This document shows, in pieces, positions 18,632 through 28,282 of a stretch of 64,000 bases of DNA (positions are counted from its first letter, which is position 1; each line of letters begins with the position of its first letter). The translations under genes were made by a program, and so were the position numbers. The stretch spans positions 1 through 64,000 of the forward strand of contig NZ_JAESVD010000002.1 in the NCBI RefSeq assembly GCF_016765635.1. Reading direction: 5' to 3'. The notes below the pieces were generated by a model. The model saw nothing but the letters and a program-made list of their open reading frames with translations. It made no database searches and was not told the DNA's origin. This stretch comes from Shewanella schlegeliana (GTDB taxonomy: Bacteria > Pseudomonadota > Gammaproteobacteria > Enterobacterales > Shewanellaceae).

Positions 18632-19144
18632 ATGCCCCACAGAACTGCCGGTTTTACCTTAATTGAGCTGATGGTTACTCTCATCGTAGCGACCATTCTA
18701 ATAGTGATCGCCGCTCCCTCGTTTAATAGTTTCTACGCTCAAGCCCGCTCCGACTCTAACATCAAAACAATCCAACAATTAATTCAGATGGCAAGAAACC
18801 ATGCCATCTCTTATGGTTCTAGAGTCACTGTCTGCCCAATATCAGAGCAAATTTGTAGTAGTAACTGGCTGGATAATATCAGTATTTTCACCGACTCAGG
18901 GCAATCAAATATTATTGATGGTAACGACCAGCTTATCTATAGCATCGGCCCATTCAACCCAAAGGATTACGTCAGCTATAACCGTTCGGCTATAAGGTTT
19001 CAACCTGAAGGGCTGGCATCAGGAACTAATGGAACATTAAAATACTGTCCCGACTCAATAAACAATGCCAATTCACGTGCCGTCATTATTAGTCAATCAG
19101 GAAGAGTTCGTTTCTCCCAAAAAACCAATATAAGTTGTGATTAA
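18632..19144 (+). CDS. FimT/GspH-like type IV pseudopilin (copy 1)
   Basis: The 170-residue prepilin-like protein has a class III leader ending in G (HRTAG) followed by FTLIELMVTLIV with Glu at +5, then a GspH/FimT-type soluble domain with paired cysteines. FimT-like minor pilins help initiate type IV pilus assembly or take part in DNA uptake. AAGGAAGAG precedes the ATG. The gene stands alone on the plus strand, convergent to the minor-pilin operon, rather than inside it as in many relatives. A second related copy follows 163 bp downstream. Confidence 0.82.
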   Translation: MPHRTAGFTLIELMVTLIVATILIVIAAPSFNSFYAQARSDSNIKTIQQLIQMARNHAISYGSRVTVCPISEQICSSNWLDNISIFTDSGQSNIIDGNDQLIYSIGPFNPKDYVSYNRSAIRFQPEGLASGTNGTLKYCPDSINNANSRAVIISQSGRVRFSQKTNISCD

Positions 19145-19307
19145 TATTTTACAAAACTATAGCTAATACCCAATAAGTTATAATGAGTATTGAGTCAAAA
19201 AATGCTTATAAGCCAATAGATTGGCACTGTATCGCCCCCCATTTAACAGCTGAAAACCTCTACGGATTGTATTATACTTCAACTGTTATTAGGCAAAGGA
19301 TATCGCC

Positions 19308-19844
19308 ATGAAGGGCTTAAAAAAAAGAATACGTGCATTCACTCTTGTGGAACTAATAGTGACAATTGCTGTTGCCGCAATTCTTATTATAATAGCGGCG
19401 CCCTCCTTCACAGCCTTTTATGAAAATGCCAGAAGCGATGCAGCTATTAGAAATATTCAGCAATCACTGCAACTTGCGAGGAACCAAGCCATCAGCTATG
19501 GCGTTGTCGTAACCGTTTGCCCTTTAAACGGAAATACATGTGGCACTGATTGGCGCAATGGCTTCAGTGTTTTTATTGATAATGGCACCCTTGCCACAAT
19601 AGATAGTACCAATGGCGTAGATGATAAAGTCATAAAAGTTATAGATGCTTTTAACTCTAACGACTTTGTTTCTTATGATGAAAACTCCATTAGCTTTTCA
19701 CCTGATGGCTTAACAACAGGCGCTCTCACCTCAGGCAGAATCTCTTACTGCCCAGGCAGTAAAAGTAACGAAAATACCAAAACAATTGAAATAATCCGCA
19801 GTGGAAAGATTAGGTTCGCAGGTACGGCAACCAGCTGTAGCTAA
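19308..19844 (+). CDS. FimT/GspH-like type IV pseudopilin (copy 2)
   Basis: The 178-residue paralogue of the preceding gene shares the N-terminal helix, the NARSDAAIRNIQQ stretch and the AISYG...VTVCP segment with it. The prepilin cleavage context is unusual: the residue before Phe is Ala (RIRA/FTLVEL) where a Gly is nearly always found, while Glu +5 is present. Processing by prepilin peptidase might be slower or fail. AAGGATATCGCC precedes the ATG, so it is translated independently. It is probably a tandem duplicate within the minor-pilin locus. Confidence 0.8.
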   Translation: MKGLKKRIRAFTLVELIVTIAVAAILIIIAAPSFTAFYENARSDAAIRNIQQSLQLARNQAISYGVVVTVCPLNGNTCGTDWRNGFSVFIDNGTLATIDSTNGVDDKVIKVIDAFNSNDFVSYDENSISFSPDGLTTGALTSGRISYCPGSKSNENTKTIEIIRSGKIRFAGTATSCS

Positions 19845-19869
19845 AGTATAAAGACTGCTACTTTAGCGA

Positions 19870-20172
19870 TTATCTAACCGTTAAAGTGTCCAGTTTTTTT
19901 CCTTCTGCAGTTTTAAAGCTGTCATGTAAGCCTACGCACTCAACCACTTCTCTAATATATGGTCTCTTACCATCATTTCTATCTGGTACTTTCTTTGCTG
20001 GCAATTTAGCCATTTTAACTTGCAGCTTATTAACTGGCCAACGATAGAAAGCGATTTGCTCTACCGTAGTTGTCTTTAAAAAACACTTATAATCTTTCAT
20101 TTCTTTTGATTTAGCTTCCACTTGCGGTAAAGCAAATAAACTTAAAAAAAAGCAAAATATGATTTTTTTCAT
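19870..20172 (-). CDS. TapY2-like small secreted protein
   Basis: This small protein of 100 residues has a signal peptide ([20 protein letters not shown]) and a soluble part with two cysteines (YKCFL, VECVG). I recall Shewanella proteins in this position annotated as TapY2 family type IV secretion/pilus proteins, and the fit of length, signal and place is good. I start at the ATG whose A is shared with the pilE stop (TAATG), implying translational coupling; a start three codons earlier is less likely. It is the last gene of the minor-pilin operon. Its function is not known to me. Confidence 0.6.
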   Translation of the reverse strand: MKKIIFCFFLSLFALPQVEAKSKEMKDYKCFLKTTTVEQIAFYRWPVNKLQVKMAKLPAKKVPDRNDGKRPYIREVVECVGLHDSFKTAEGKKLDTLTVR

Positions 20173-20564
20173 TACCAACACTCCGCTGGAGATTTAACTC
20201 CTGAGTCTGTTATTGTCAGCACTCGACAATCTTTATCTCGCGAGTATTGAGTGCCTTGTGCAGTGGCCGTTAGTGTATAGGAGCCGCTATTAGGTACCGT
20301 ACTCGATACCTTATAAAAACCGTTTTCAGATACGGCTGGTGTCTCGTCAAATCCTAGAAGTGTCATGTTGGTCGTATAATTACGGTTATCTAAATAAAAC
20401 TGCTCCTGTTGATTCGCCGCATCAAGAAGCATCACTTTTGCGTCAGAGCGCCCTGACTGAGCAACATACTCGACATAGGATGGATATGCTACAGAAGCCA
20501 ATATACCGATAATAGCCACTGCAATCATAAGCTCTATAAGAGTAAAACCTTTAATTCTAAGCAT
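20172..20564 (-). CDS. pilE: Type IV minor pilin PilE
   Basis: The 130-residue pilin has a short leader (MLRIKG), the [24 protein letters not shown] helix with Glu +5, and two C-terminal cysteines (KDCRV, AECW) forming the usual D-loop. PilE-type minor pilins assemble with PilV, PilW, PilX and PilY1 into the tip complex of type IVa pili. It starts 8 bp after pilY1 and its stop overlaps the next start codon, so it is deeply embedded in the operon. Confidence 0.88.
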   Translation of the reverse strand: MLRIKGFTLIELMIAVAIIGILASVAYPSYVEYVAQSGRSDAKVMLLDAANQQEQFYLDNRNYTTNMTLLGFDETPAVSENGFYKVSSTVPNSGSYTLTATAQGTQYSRDKDCRVLTITDSGVKSPAECW

Positions 20565-20572
20565 TAAACATC

Positions 20573-23500
20573 CTATTCATTAACATGATAATAAATTCGA
20601 TTTACGCCAAGAGCGCCCCCGACACACTTGTCATTACCATTTTCACACGGTGGCGGTGGGCAGTTTACATCCCCCTCCTCACAAGGCTTCATTTCAGCTT
20701 CAGGGATCGGGAAGTAGATATTTCCATCTCCCCCAGGAGGTATCAAAGGTGGGGGCGTATCTGGTACTCGTTCGCCAAGTTCAATATATTCTTGGGTGTA
20801 TGTTCTGGTTCCTTTATGCAAAGCGAAAGAATATAAACGTCCCATGCCAGCTATGAGGCACTGGTTGCTAGATGACGTATCACCAGGGACATATGAAGTA
20901 AAGTAAACACGCCCCTGAATGATCGATGCCCCAGCTAAACTCTTTTCCCCCGTTGCTCCAAGACTATAAAACCAACCTAACTTTTTACCAAAAGTGATAT
21001 TCTCAGATTCCGTAGTAGCCGCTTTACTGGTTATGTCATAGAGATCAGCTAGCATTATCGGACTTGGTATTGTATTGCCGTTTAGTCCGTTATATGAACG
21101 CGTGACAACGTTTCTATCTTGTAAGGTAAACAGCTTATCTTGTCTTAATTTATCAGACGGGTGTGGCCTGTGCCCAGTGCCTAAAGCGACGGCATCATAG
21201 GGGATATTCTGATAAGTCTTAGTTGTGGTGGTCGTTCCATCAACTGTTACACTCACTTCAGATAAGTTTGTAAAAATAGTTTGCGCAACGGTTGGCTCAG
21301 CAAAAAAACGTCGATCGCTTGCCTGTGTCCCACCACCTAAATCTGCAAATTTAAACGCTGTCCAAGGATTCTTTGCGTCTTTAGGGTAAGCGCTTGGTAA
21401 GTCGATACGCCACACATTCCCCCCTGTATCAGATGCATAAATTCTATCGGATAATTTATCATTGTTACTGTCCAAAACTGCTACTGAGTTTGGAATACTA
21501 TCCGTTATCCCTGGCAATTGAGTCACATTGGATGATGCACTAGGTCCAAATGAGTGCACTAAAGTACCAGTTTCAGCATCAACAATAAAAACACCACGGC
21601 CTTCAGTATCATTAATGCCCACTGCAGCACCGTCTTTCGTTGATGGGGAGTAGCCTGCACCAAAGATTAATACAGGTTTTGCCTTAGTAGGATCACTGTT
21701 ACCCGTTGGCCACCCCGGAATGTGAGTCACTACGGGCTCAGACCAACTCTGTGCCAGCTCAGCCATTCCAGAACTATTAGAGTCTATTTTCCACATAAAG
21801 CGAGGTGAGTCGGGGGTAGTAACATCAAATCCGTAATAAGACTTCCCCCCCCTTCTCATGCCAATAAACACCCAAGCCTTCTCTAAACCAGATGCGCCTG
21901 TCTTCACATAGCTAACTGGCGAACTATCAAGACCGTAGACAGAGTGAACCCCCGTAGGTACGTTTGCCTTCAACTCCCTCAGATTAGGTAAAAGCTCATA
22001 TGGCATAAACGCCCAAGACTCAGAAACTGTATCATTGGAGTCCTTAAACATATGTAAGAATCCATGGTTGGTTCCCATCAAAATGCGAATATCAGGAGAC
22101 AGCTCACTACCAAAGTTAATCGCTAACGGGCGAGAGTGAAGTGGATCACCTAAAATATCTGCTCTGGTATCTGTAATAAGCAAATTACCATTGTCGTCAT
22201 CAACATCTTGGCCTTTAGTCCAATTAAACACCCCATCCAGCTGGGTTTCATCAACTCCCATGTATGCAGCTAGGCTTGCATCCCCCCCAGCATAATTTGA
22301 TGCGTTTGACTTAGTAAAGCTTGCCATTGCACCATTAGAGCCTATATTACTTAATAGTTTCCTATTCGTCGTTTTACGCAACACCTCAGCAACACCACCG
22401 ACTTTAACATCGTTACCATCACCGCCATCACTTGCGGCAGCGCAAACACTATTCTCAGTCCAATAAGAGCAGGCTGATGAGATAAGATTGCCGTCGCTCC
22501 CAAGTGCATTAACGCCATTCTTATCAACGATATCACCATCTCCTGTAACCCTAAACTTCTTTAAGTTACCGGACCAACGTGGTCCTTTATTAGGTAAAAA
22601 CATCGAGTAATAGACAGAATCAAAAGTACGAGTTCTATCGAAGTTATTACTAGCGATAGAGGGAGAGGTAAAGCTCGCATTAACTTCTAAAATCTGTGAG
22701 AAAACTTGTTGTAGGGCTGATTGCAATGCCGATGCATTTGCCGCGGGGAAATACTTACCACCTCCCTTCTCAGCAGTCTTTAACAGCAAATCAGCAGCAT
22801 CATCCGCCCCTTCACTAAAGCCGATTGTGAAAGTCGTGACATTTTGCTCGTCAGGTGCATTTTCAGATGTATTTACATCATTAGTATTCATCCACCCAGC
22901 TAACGCTGGCAGGTAACTGGTAAAAGAAGGGCTAGAGTTAACAAACTGATCTGCAGACGTTATCCCTGATAACTCCAAAACTTTATGATCAGCATTATGA
23001 TCAAGGGTCGGTACACCATCGGTGATATATACAACATAGGCTCGGTTCTGACACTCTTTAAATGGTGAGATGTATTTTCCACCCGACTCAATACTGATAT
23101 CTCGTGGGGGAATATTTTTTTTGTAACCTAGGCTACCAACGCTAATATCATCGCGTCCAAAATAAACTACTCTACCCGAAAAATACCGATAAGCTTCATA
23201 AAGTGTTTCACAAAGAGGCGTATTAGTCGAAGCGGGAAGGCTATCGATAGTAGAAAGCAAAGACAGCTTATTGGCCTCTGACATCTCTTTAATACCTGAA
23301 ACGATTCGCCCGCCGTCTCCGTAACCTTCATAGGGATAATTAATATTAAAGATTGCTAAACCAAAATCCACACTAGGCGTCGTCACAATGGTATTTTTTA
23401 TCACCTCTTTTGCGATTGCCAAGCGTGACTTAGGAACACTCTCCTGATCTCCGTGATACCAACGAAGGTAATTATCAGTGTAGAGAGTAATGGGTTGCCC

Positions 23501-24157
23501 TGTTCCAAATGCAGTCTGCTTAGCTTTCTCATAAGCCGCATCAATTTCTGCATCACTAGAGCTACCATTAACTTCTGCATATCGAATGGGGTTTTTCTTA
23601 TTACCTGTACTATCGATTGGAAAGCCTGAGGGCTGACCGGGAGCGTTACGCCACTTCTTGCCTTCAATATCATCAAAACAGTCAATATGAGTTATATTTG
23701 CACCATTATTGTCCGGCACCTCTTGCCAAGTACCGTTTTGACCGGAGAAGCTATATTCTCTAAAGAAACCAGTAAAAACACCGTACTTTTGTAAATAATC
23801 CCATGAAGTCTCACAACCGTTAATCTCTGATAGAAATCTACGACTCTCTGAGGGGCTATCAGGGACTGGCATTGCGGTATTATCGATTCCACCTTTAGTA
23901 AAGTAGACCATTCTTTCCTGCAAAGAGTTGTCGCTGCCTACTGCTGGGTAAGTGATACTGGGGTCATAAAAAGCTTCAGCATCATCAACCATGTTGCCCA
24001 TACTACCTGAGTTGTCAAAGATAATAAGAACCTGAGGTCTAGCACCAGAACGAGCCGATGACTCATAAACATATAACTCGGTATCATCTGTATGACCCGC
24101 GCCTGAAAATACCATGACTGCAAATGCAATAGAGGTTAATATTCGCTTAGTCAACAT
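20573..24157 (-). CDS. pilY1: Type IV pilus tip/adhesin protein PilY1
   Basis: The 1194-residue secreted protein has a signal peptide, a von Willebrand factor A-like region opening with D48-S50-S52 ([11 protein letters not shown], the MIDAS DxSxS motif), and a C-terminal beta-propeller. A calcium-binding loop, DSNNDKLSD, starts at D896 and matches the site by which PilY1 controls pilus extension and retraction. A proline-rich, cysteine-rich tail (CPPPPCENG) ends the protein. It lies between pilX and pilE with gaps of 2 and 8 bp. The length is typical for PilY1 and no frame disruption is visible. Confidence 0.93.
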   Translation of the reverse strand: MLTKRILTSIAFAVMVFSGAGHTDDTELYVYESSARSGARPQVLIIFDNSGSMGNMVDDAEAFYDPSITYPAVGSDNSLQERMVYFTKGGIDNTAMPVPDSPSESRRFLSEINGCETSWDYLQKYGVFTGFFREYSFSGQNGTWQEVPDNNGANITHIDCFDDIEGKKWRNAPGQPSGFPIDSTGNKKNPIRYAEVNGSSSDAEIDAAYEKAKQTAFGTGQPITLYTDNYLRWYHGDQESVPKSRLAIAKEVIKNTIVTTPSVDFGLAIFNINYPYEGYGDGGRIVSGIKEMSEANKLSLLSTIDSLPASTNTPLCETLYEAYRYFSGRVVYFGRDDISVGSLGYKKNIPPRDISIESGGKYISPFKECQNRAYVVYITDGVPTLDHNADHKVLELSGITSADQFVNSSPSFTSYLPALAGWMNTNDVNTSENAPDEQNVTTFTIGFSEGADDAADLLLKTAEKGGGKYFPAANASALQSALQQVFSQILEVNASFTSPSIASNNFDRTRTFDSVYYSMFLPNKGPRWSGNLKKFRVTGDGDIVDKNGVNALGSDGNLISSACSYWTENSVCAAASDGGDGNDVKVGGVAEVLRKTTNRKLLSNIGSNGAMASFTKSNASNYAGGDASLAAYMGVDETQLDGVFNWTKGQDVDDDNGNLLITDTRADILGDPLHSRPLAINFGSELSPDIRILMGTNHGFLHMFKDSNDTVSESWAFMPYELLPNLRELKANVPTGVHSVYGLDSSPVSYVKTGASGLEKAWVFIGMRRGGKSYYGFDVTTPDSPRFMWKIDSNSSGMAELAQSWSEPVVTHIPGWPTGNSDPTKAKPVLIFGAGYSPSTKDGAAVGINDTEGRGVFIVDAETGTLVHSFGPSASSNVTQLPGITDSIPNSVAVLDSNNDKLSDRIYASDTGGNVWRIDLPSAYPKDAKNPWTAFKFADLGGGTQASDRRFFAEPTVAQTIFTNLSEVSVTVDGTTTTTKTYQNIPYDAVALGTGHRPHPSDKLRQDKLFTLQDRNVVTRSYNGLNGNTIPSPIMLADLYDITSKAATTESENITFGKKLGWFYSLGATGEKSLAGASIIQGRVYFTSYVPGDTSSSNQCLIAGMGRLYSFALHKGTRTYTQEYIELGERVPDTPPPLIPPGGDGNIYFPIPEAEMKPCEEGDVNCPPPPCENGNDKCVGGALGVNRIYYHVNE

Positions 24158-24159
24158 AA

Positions 24160-24597
24160 CTAACTCCCAGTTAATACTTCTTGTTCTATGCCTGTAACAA
24201 TGGTGACCTGCCCCATATCATCCCGACCATAAATAGCTTGAGTCGCAACCTCGACTCGCCTACAACTAACTAAATTTGCCCCACTCGCAGCGGCACTCCT
24301 TTGACAAGCAACGTCACCATCTGCCATTGGAGATAGTAGGCTCGATACATTAAAGGTGTCGTCCGCTATCGGCATTGGCTGATTAATATTGGCTAAGGTC
24401 GCCCCAGCATTATTCGATAGCACCTTATCGAGAGCTCCATGGGCTTCAACCATAGCTTCGATTCTTTCTGAACCAGCTCCAGCCATCTTTATCGACTGAT
24501 TGGAATTAACAGCTAAAGCAACACCGATAACTGTCATGATTAGCAAAATAATAAGAGAGAAAAAAAGCACCACTCCTTTTTGTTTACTCATATTCAT
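24160..24597 (-). CDS. pilX: Type IV minor pilin PilX
   Basis: A short protein of 145 residues with the PilX-type N-terminus MSKQKGVVLFFSLIILLIMTVI: the cleavage Gly is present but the pilin Glu +5 is replaced, as is usual for PilX. I choose the ATG at 24597 because AGGA lies 9 bases upstream; an ATG at 24606 is too close to that site, and one at 24591 is also possible. It sits directly between pilW and pilY1 and is part of the minor-pilin operon. Confidence 0.82.
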   Translation of the reverse strand: MNMSKQKGVVLFFSLIILLIMTVIGVALAVNSNQSIKMAGAGSERIEAMVEAHGALDKVLSNNAGATLANINQPMPIADDTFNVSSLLSPMADGDVACQRSAAASGANLVSCRRVEVATQAIYGRDDMGQVTIVTGIEQEVLTGS

Positions 24598-24608
24598 ACT
24601 TTTCATTC

Positions 24609-25598
24609 CTAAATCAAAACAGGATTTTCCAAGACGACTGTCGTCATGACGACTTTCCGCCTAAAGCCATCACCACCAGCGACAATTTGCTTATCCCCAA
24701 GAGTGTAAGTCACATTGTTGGTGTAACTTGGATCTTCCTCTATTGAACGAACAAGAAGATAGATCCTTATGGCAACTAAACGCTGAAAGACTTCGTTATC
24801 CCACATTAAACTGGTGACATTTTGAGCAGGCATAAAGCTATCAGCGGTATTATTCCCATCACTATCAAAACCGTACATTATGCGCATATTCTCAACGCCT
24901 TCGACTAACTGCTCATAGCTCGTCGAAGATTTCATTCCACCTCTACCTAGAGTTCTTCGCATTAAAACCGGAACGCCATTATCATTTTCAATAAAGTAAA
25001 CGTGATGTTGATACTCCCAAATTCTGGCGTTAGGAAGTGCTGGAGCAGGCTGATCACCAGCAAATATCACCGCCTGATTCGCAGTAGTTGCCATATAGTA
25101 ACGACTTGAATTTAGTGCAGCGGCTACGACCGATGGCCCAATCAAGCGTTTGATTTGAAGCACATCTGTATTAGGTAACACACCAGATAAACAAGCTAGG
25201 GACTGGCCACCGACACCGCTTTCATAACCCCATAAACGTCTAAAGTGAGCAGCTTGATTATTGGGGAAGGTGGCATTATTGGCCCCCCCTCCGATACAAT
25301 CATTTCCTGCTGCAATAGCAAGCGCATTAACTTGCGTATTAACTCCTAAAACAAAGTCCGTGCCAGTCATGTCAGCCATAAAACCTAATTGGCTAACATC
25401 CCTTTGCATTAAGGCTAAGCCTATACGGCCTGATTCTTGTAATTGATTAAACTGACTCGTCGTAGTTACGTTAGTTGATGACATAGTAAACATTGAAAAA
25501 ATACCAGCGGTCAAAAATAAGCTAACTAGCATGGCGACCATCAATTCAACTAATGAGAATCCACTTTGTAATTTGGTTAATACAATATTTTTCTTCAT
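24609..25598 (-). CDS. pilW: Type IV minor pilin PilW
   Basis: The 329-residue minor pilin has a leader ending QSG followed by FSLVELMVAMLVSLFLTAGIFSMF with Glu +5, then a long soluble domain with the ESGRIGLALMQRD segment typical of PilW. Minor pilins of this class prime pilus assembly and sit in the tip with PilV, PilX and PilY1. Gaps of 4 bp to pilV and 11 bp to pilX support one transcript. Confidence 0.87.
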   Translation of the reverse strand: MKKNIVLTKLQSGFSLVELMVAMLVSLFLTAGIFSMFTMSSTNVTTTSQFNQLQESGRIGLALMQRDVSQLGFMADMTGTDFVLGVNTQVNALAIAAGNDCIGGGANNATFPNNQAAHFRRLWGYESGVGGQSLACLSGVLPNTDVLQIKRLIGPSVVAAALNSSRYYMATTANQAVIFAGDQPAPALPNARIWEYQHHVYFIENDNGVPVLMRRTLGRGGMKSSTSYEQLVEGVENMRIMYGFDSDGNNTADSFMPAQNVTSLMWDNEVFQRLVAIRIYLLVRSIEEDPSYTNNVTYTLGDKQIVAGGDGFRRKVVMTTVVLENPVLI

Positions 25599-25602
25599 GA
25601 GA

Positions 25603-26157
25603 TTAAATAATTACCGTATCGATGAAGTACACTCTACGCCGCTCGCTATTTTTGCTACTTCCACAACTGCGTACAAAAGATGGGTGAGTTACACCTTCAG
25701 AAATTTTATTCATGCCTCGCCAACTGAGCACGACTGTCACCTCACCGGAAGCCTTAGCGTCAATACAGGCAGTAGCAGTATCTAATCCACCAACATTGGC
25801 TCCATTGATAGTTTCAGATGAACCTAAAATTAACTGCTCCCACTGATACAGATCCCATATTCGAGTCTCGGTTGTCGTGCAGATGACTGCCCCACCTGGA
25901 GCGACATCACATGCTTTACTAGGCAAGGATAATGCGCCCGTATAGGTTCCTGAGTAAGACATTAACTGTGAACGATTGAGCTTAATGCGACTAACGATAT
26001 CATTAGCAAGGTAAGCAGCCTGAGTTTGCTGAAAAGACTCGAAGCTACCACGTTTAGAGATGATGTGAAGGTTAAAGACGCCAACTAGACCAACGGTTAA
26101 AATAACCAAAGCGACGAGCACTTCAATTAATGAAAGTCCTTTCTCTTTGGTGTTCAT
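25603..26157 (-). CDS. pilV: Type IV minor pilin PilV
   Basis: The first gene of the minor-pilin operon encodes 184 residues with the leader MNTKEKG and LSLIEVLVALVILTVGLVGVFNLH, the characteristic PilV helix with Glu +5. The soluble part contains several cysteines. GAGGAA precedes the ATG by 9 bases. The promoter must lie in the 240 bp between this start and the ispH terminator; no regulator site is evident there. Confidence 0.87.
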   Translation of the reverse strand: MNTKEKGLSLIEVLVALVILTVGLVGVFNLHIISKRGSFESFQQTQAAYLANDIVSRIKLNRSQLMSYSGTYTGALSLPSKACDVAPGGAVICTTTETRIWDLYQWEQLILGSSETINGANVGGLDTATACIDAKASGEVTVVLSWRGMNKISEGVTHPSFVRSCGSSKNSERRRVYFIDTVII

Positions 26158-26337
26158 TCCGTCAATTCCTCAGCTTTCGTCATATTCTTGACGTTAAAAT
26201 TGCTCTTTTAACGTTTAAAATCGGTGACTTATAGTAATACGAAAGCATACAGGTTAATAATAGATTAGTCGAATGTTGAGTTATGGTGGTTGATACGCAT
26301 TACTGATTAACATGTACGATGTGACTGAATTTCAAGC

Positions 26338-26366
26338 AAAAAAAAAGAGGCCTAAGCCTCTTTTTT
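26338..26366 (-). terminator. Terminator of the murJ-ispH block
   Basis: An AAAAAAGAGGC/GCCTCTTTTTT stem with a CTAA loop lies 35 bp beyond the ispH stop. The symmetrical A and T tracts let it work in both directions. Confidence 0.9.
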
Positions 26367-26400
26367 ATTTACATCAATTTGTATCTCGATTTACATAGTA

Positions 26401-27330
26401 TCAACGAAGCTCTGCAGGTACCGCAAACACCGTATCTTCCAAGCGACCTTCTACCTCAGTCACCACGCTTGGAGCCATCTTTGCGATGGCATCGACGACC
26501 TGCTTAACCAGAACCTCTGGCGCTGACGCTCCTGCAGTAACAGCAACGCGTTGTACTCCATTAAACCATGTGGCATCCACGTCATCGGCGTTATCGACTA
26601 AGAAAGACGTAGTGCCTTTCTTCTGTGCTAACTCACGCAGACGATTCGAATTTGAACTGTTCTTGGAGCCAACCACAATAAACAACTCGACTTCTTCCGC
26701 TACATTGCGCACCGCATCTTGGCGGTTCTGCGTTGCATAACAGATATCATCCTTACGTGGTCCCTCAATTGAAGGATACTTACTTTGCAAGGATGCGATC
26801 ACATCTGTGGTATCGTCCATAGACAAGGTAGTTTGAGTAACAAAACACAGATTATCAGGGTTTTTAACCACGAGGTTTTCGACATCTTGTGGAGACTCAA
26901 CTAAATGTACGCCGCCAGCAGGGTTGTCGTACTGCCCCATGGTGCCCTCGACTTCAGGGTGCCCAGCATGGCCAATTAAGATGCATTCAATGCCTTTACG
27001 GCTGGCCCTTGCAACCTGTAGGTGAACCTTGGTGACTAGAGGGCAAGTTGCATCAAACACTTTAAGGCCACGTCTCTTCGCTTCGCTACGAACCGCTTGC
27101 GATACGCCATGGGCACTAAAGATGACAATGCTATCATCAGGCACCTGATCCAACTCTTCTACGAATACCGCACCTCTGTCTTTCAGATTCTGTACTACAT
27201 AGCGGTTATGTACCACTTCATGTCTGACATAGATAGGCGGTGAAAACAGCTCTAATGCTCGCTCCACAATGCTAATTGCACGATCGACGCCAGCACAAAA
27301 GCCTCGTGGGTTTGCCAGAAGAATATTCAT
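26401..27330 (-). CDS. ispH: 4-hydroxy-3-methylbut-2-enyl diphosphate reductase IspH
   Basis: The iron-sulfur enzyme makes IPP and DMAPP in the last step of the MEP isoprenoid pathway. The three cluster cysteines are visible: C12 in [11 protein letters not shown], one in [12 protein letters not shown] and one in [10 protein letters not shown]. The TTSFLV and SNRLRELA motifs also match. Its 309 residues are normal for the family. It starts 2 bp after the fkpB stop and is the last gene of the ileS-lspA-fkpB-ispH run conserved across Gammaproteobacteria. Confidence 0.97.
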   Translation of the reverse strand: MNILLANPRGFCAGVDRAISIVERALELFSPPIYVRHEVVHNRYVVQNLKDRGAVFVEELDQVPDDSIVIFSAHGVSQAVRSEAKRRGLKVFDATCPLVTKVHLQVARASRKGIECILIGHAGHPEVEGTMGQYDNPAGGVHLVESPQDVENLVVKNPDNLCFVTQTTLSMDDTTDVIASLQSKYPSIEGPRKDDICYATQNRQDAVRNVAEEVELFIVVGSKNSSNSNRLRELAQKKGTTSFLVDNADDVDATWFNGVQRVAVTAGASAPEVLVKQVVDAIAKMAPSVVTEVEGRLEDTVFAVPAELR

Positions 27331-27332
27331 AA

Positions 27333-27755
27333 TTACAGTACCTGTACCACTTCAAGTTCAAAGGTGAGCACTTGTCCCGCGAGTGGATGGTTGAGATCGA
27401 TAGTTACCGAGTCGCCAACAACGTCTCTCACCATTCCAGGGATTTCGCTGCCACCGGGACCTGCGAAACTCACTATTACGCCAGATTCTAGTTTCATATC
27501 GGCAGGGAAACGACTCCTATCCATATGATGTACAGCATCAGGATTCGACTCACCAAAGGTGTCAGAAGGTTGCAAAGTAAAGCTGTGCTTATCGCCCTGT
27601 TTAAGGTTAATAATCTCAGCTTCAAATGCAGGACTTAAGCTTTCATCCCCCACATTAAATCGTGCTGGCTTTCCGCTAGAGCGAGTGCTCTCAGCAGTTG
27701 AGCCGTCTTCTAGCACGATATTCATGTGACATAAAATTGAATGCATTTCTGACAC
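27333..27755 (-). CDS. fkpB: FKBP-type peptidyl-prolyl isomerase FkpB (SlpA)
   Basis: The 140-residue cytoplasmic FKBP-fold isomerase belongs to the SlyD/SlpA group and has the inserted flap domain ([14 protein letters not shown]) and the conserved [11 protein letters not shown] motif. It lacks the metal-binding tail of SlyD. Translation probably starts at a GTG, with GGAG about 8 bases upstream, 4 bp after the lspA stop. Its place between lspA and ispH is the standard one. Confidence 0.93.
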   Translation of the reverse strand: MSEMHSILCHMNIVLEDGSTAESTRSSGKPARFNVGDESLSPAFEAEIINLKQGDKHSFTLQPSDTFGESNPDAVHHMDRSRFPADMKLESGVIVSFAGPGGSEIPGMVRDVVGDSVTIDLNHPLAGQVLTFELEVVQVL

Positions 27756-27759
27756 TTAA

Positions 27760-28272
27760 CTACTCCTTCAGTTCACCTGTTTGCTTATCATCTTTACCAG
27801 TGACAAACGAATCTAAGATGATGAGTCCAGCTCCGATACAAATCGCAGAATCGGCGATATTGAATGCAGGAAAATGGCTGGTATTCCAATAAAAATCTAA
27901 AAAGTCGACCACAAAGCCATGCTGTAGGCGGTCAATCAAGTTACCTAACGCGCCACCAATAACTAAGGTATAAGCTAAGTTTAGTCGCCACATTTTGCTT
28001 GGCTGCTGACGCAGCCAAACCGATAACACTACGCTAAAGCCAACCGCAACGAAGGTGAATAACCAACGTTGCCAGCCACCTGCATCGCTTAAAAAGCTAA
28101 ATGCGGCGCCATAATTACGCACATAGGTAAAGTTAAAAATGGGCAATAACTGTATCGACTCGTAAAGCTCAAAATTCGACAACACCCATTGCTTAGATAG
28201 TTGGTCAGCAAGAAACACCAACACAACTACCCAATACCAACGCAGGCCACTGTCTTTCCAAGTAGTGGGCAT
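27760..28272 (-). CDS. lspA: Lipoprotein signal peptidase LspA
   Basis: This four-span inner-membrane aspartyl protease cleaves prolipoprotein signal peptides, such as those of Hex and other lipoproteins here. Catalytic Asp motifs are GNLIDRLQHGFVVDFLDF, and NYGAAFSFL is also conserved. I start at 28272 (MPTTWKDSG) because AAAGGAAC lies 4 bases upstream; the open frame extends 12 codons further into the end of ileS. The 170-residue length suits the family. Confidence 0.95.
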   Translation of the reverse strand: MPTTWKDSGLRWYWVVVLVFLADQLSKQWVLSNFELYESIQLLPIFNFTYVRNYGAAFSFLSDAGGWQRWLFTFVAVGFSVVLSVWLRQQPSKMWRLNLAYTLVIGGALGNLIDRLQHGFVVDFLDFYWNTSHFPAFNIADSAICIGAGLIILDSFVTGKDDKQTGELKE

Positions 28273-28282
28273 GACAGTTCCT

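Noticed and set aside
21098..21118. GTGACAACGTTTC resembling a NagR half-site
   Set aside because: It is inside pilY1 coding sequence and lacks the second half of the palindrome.
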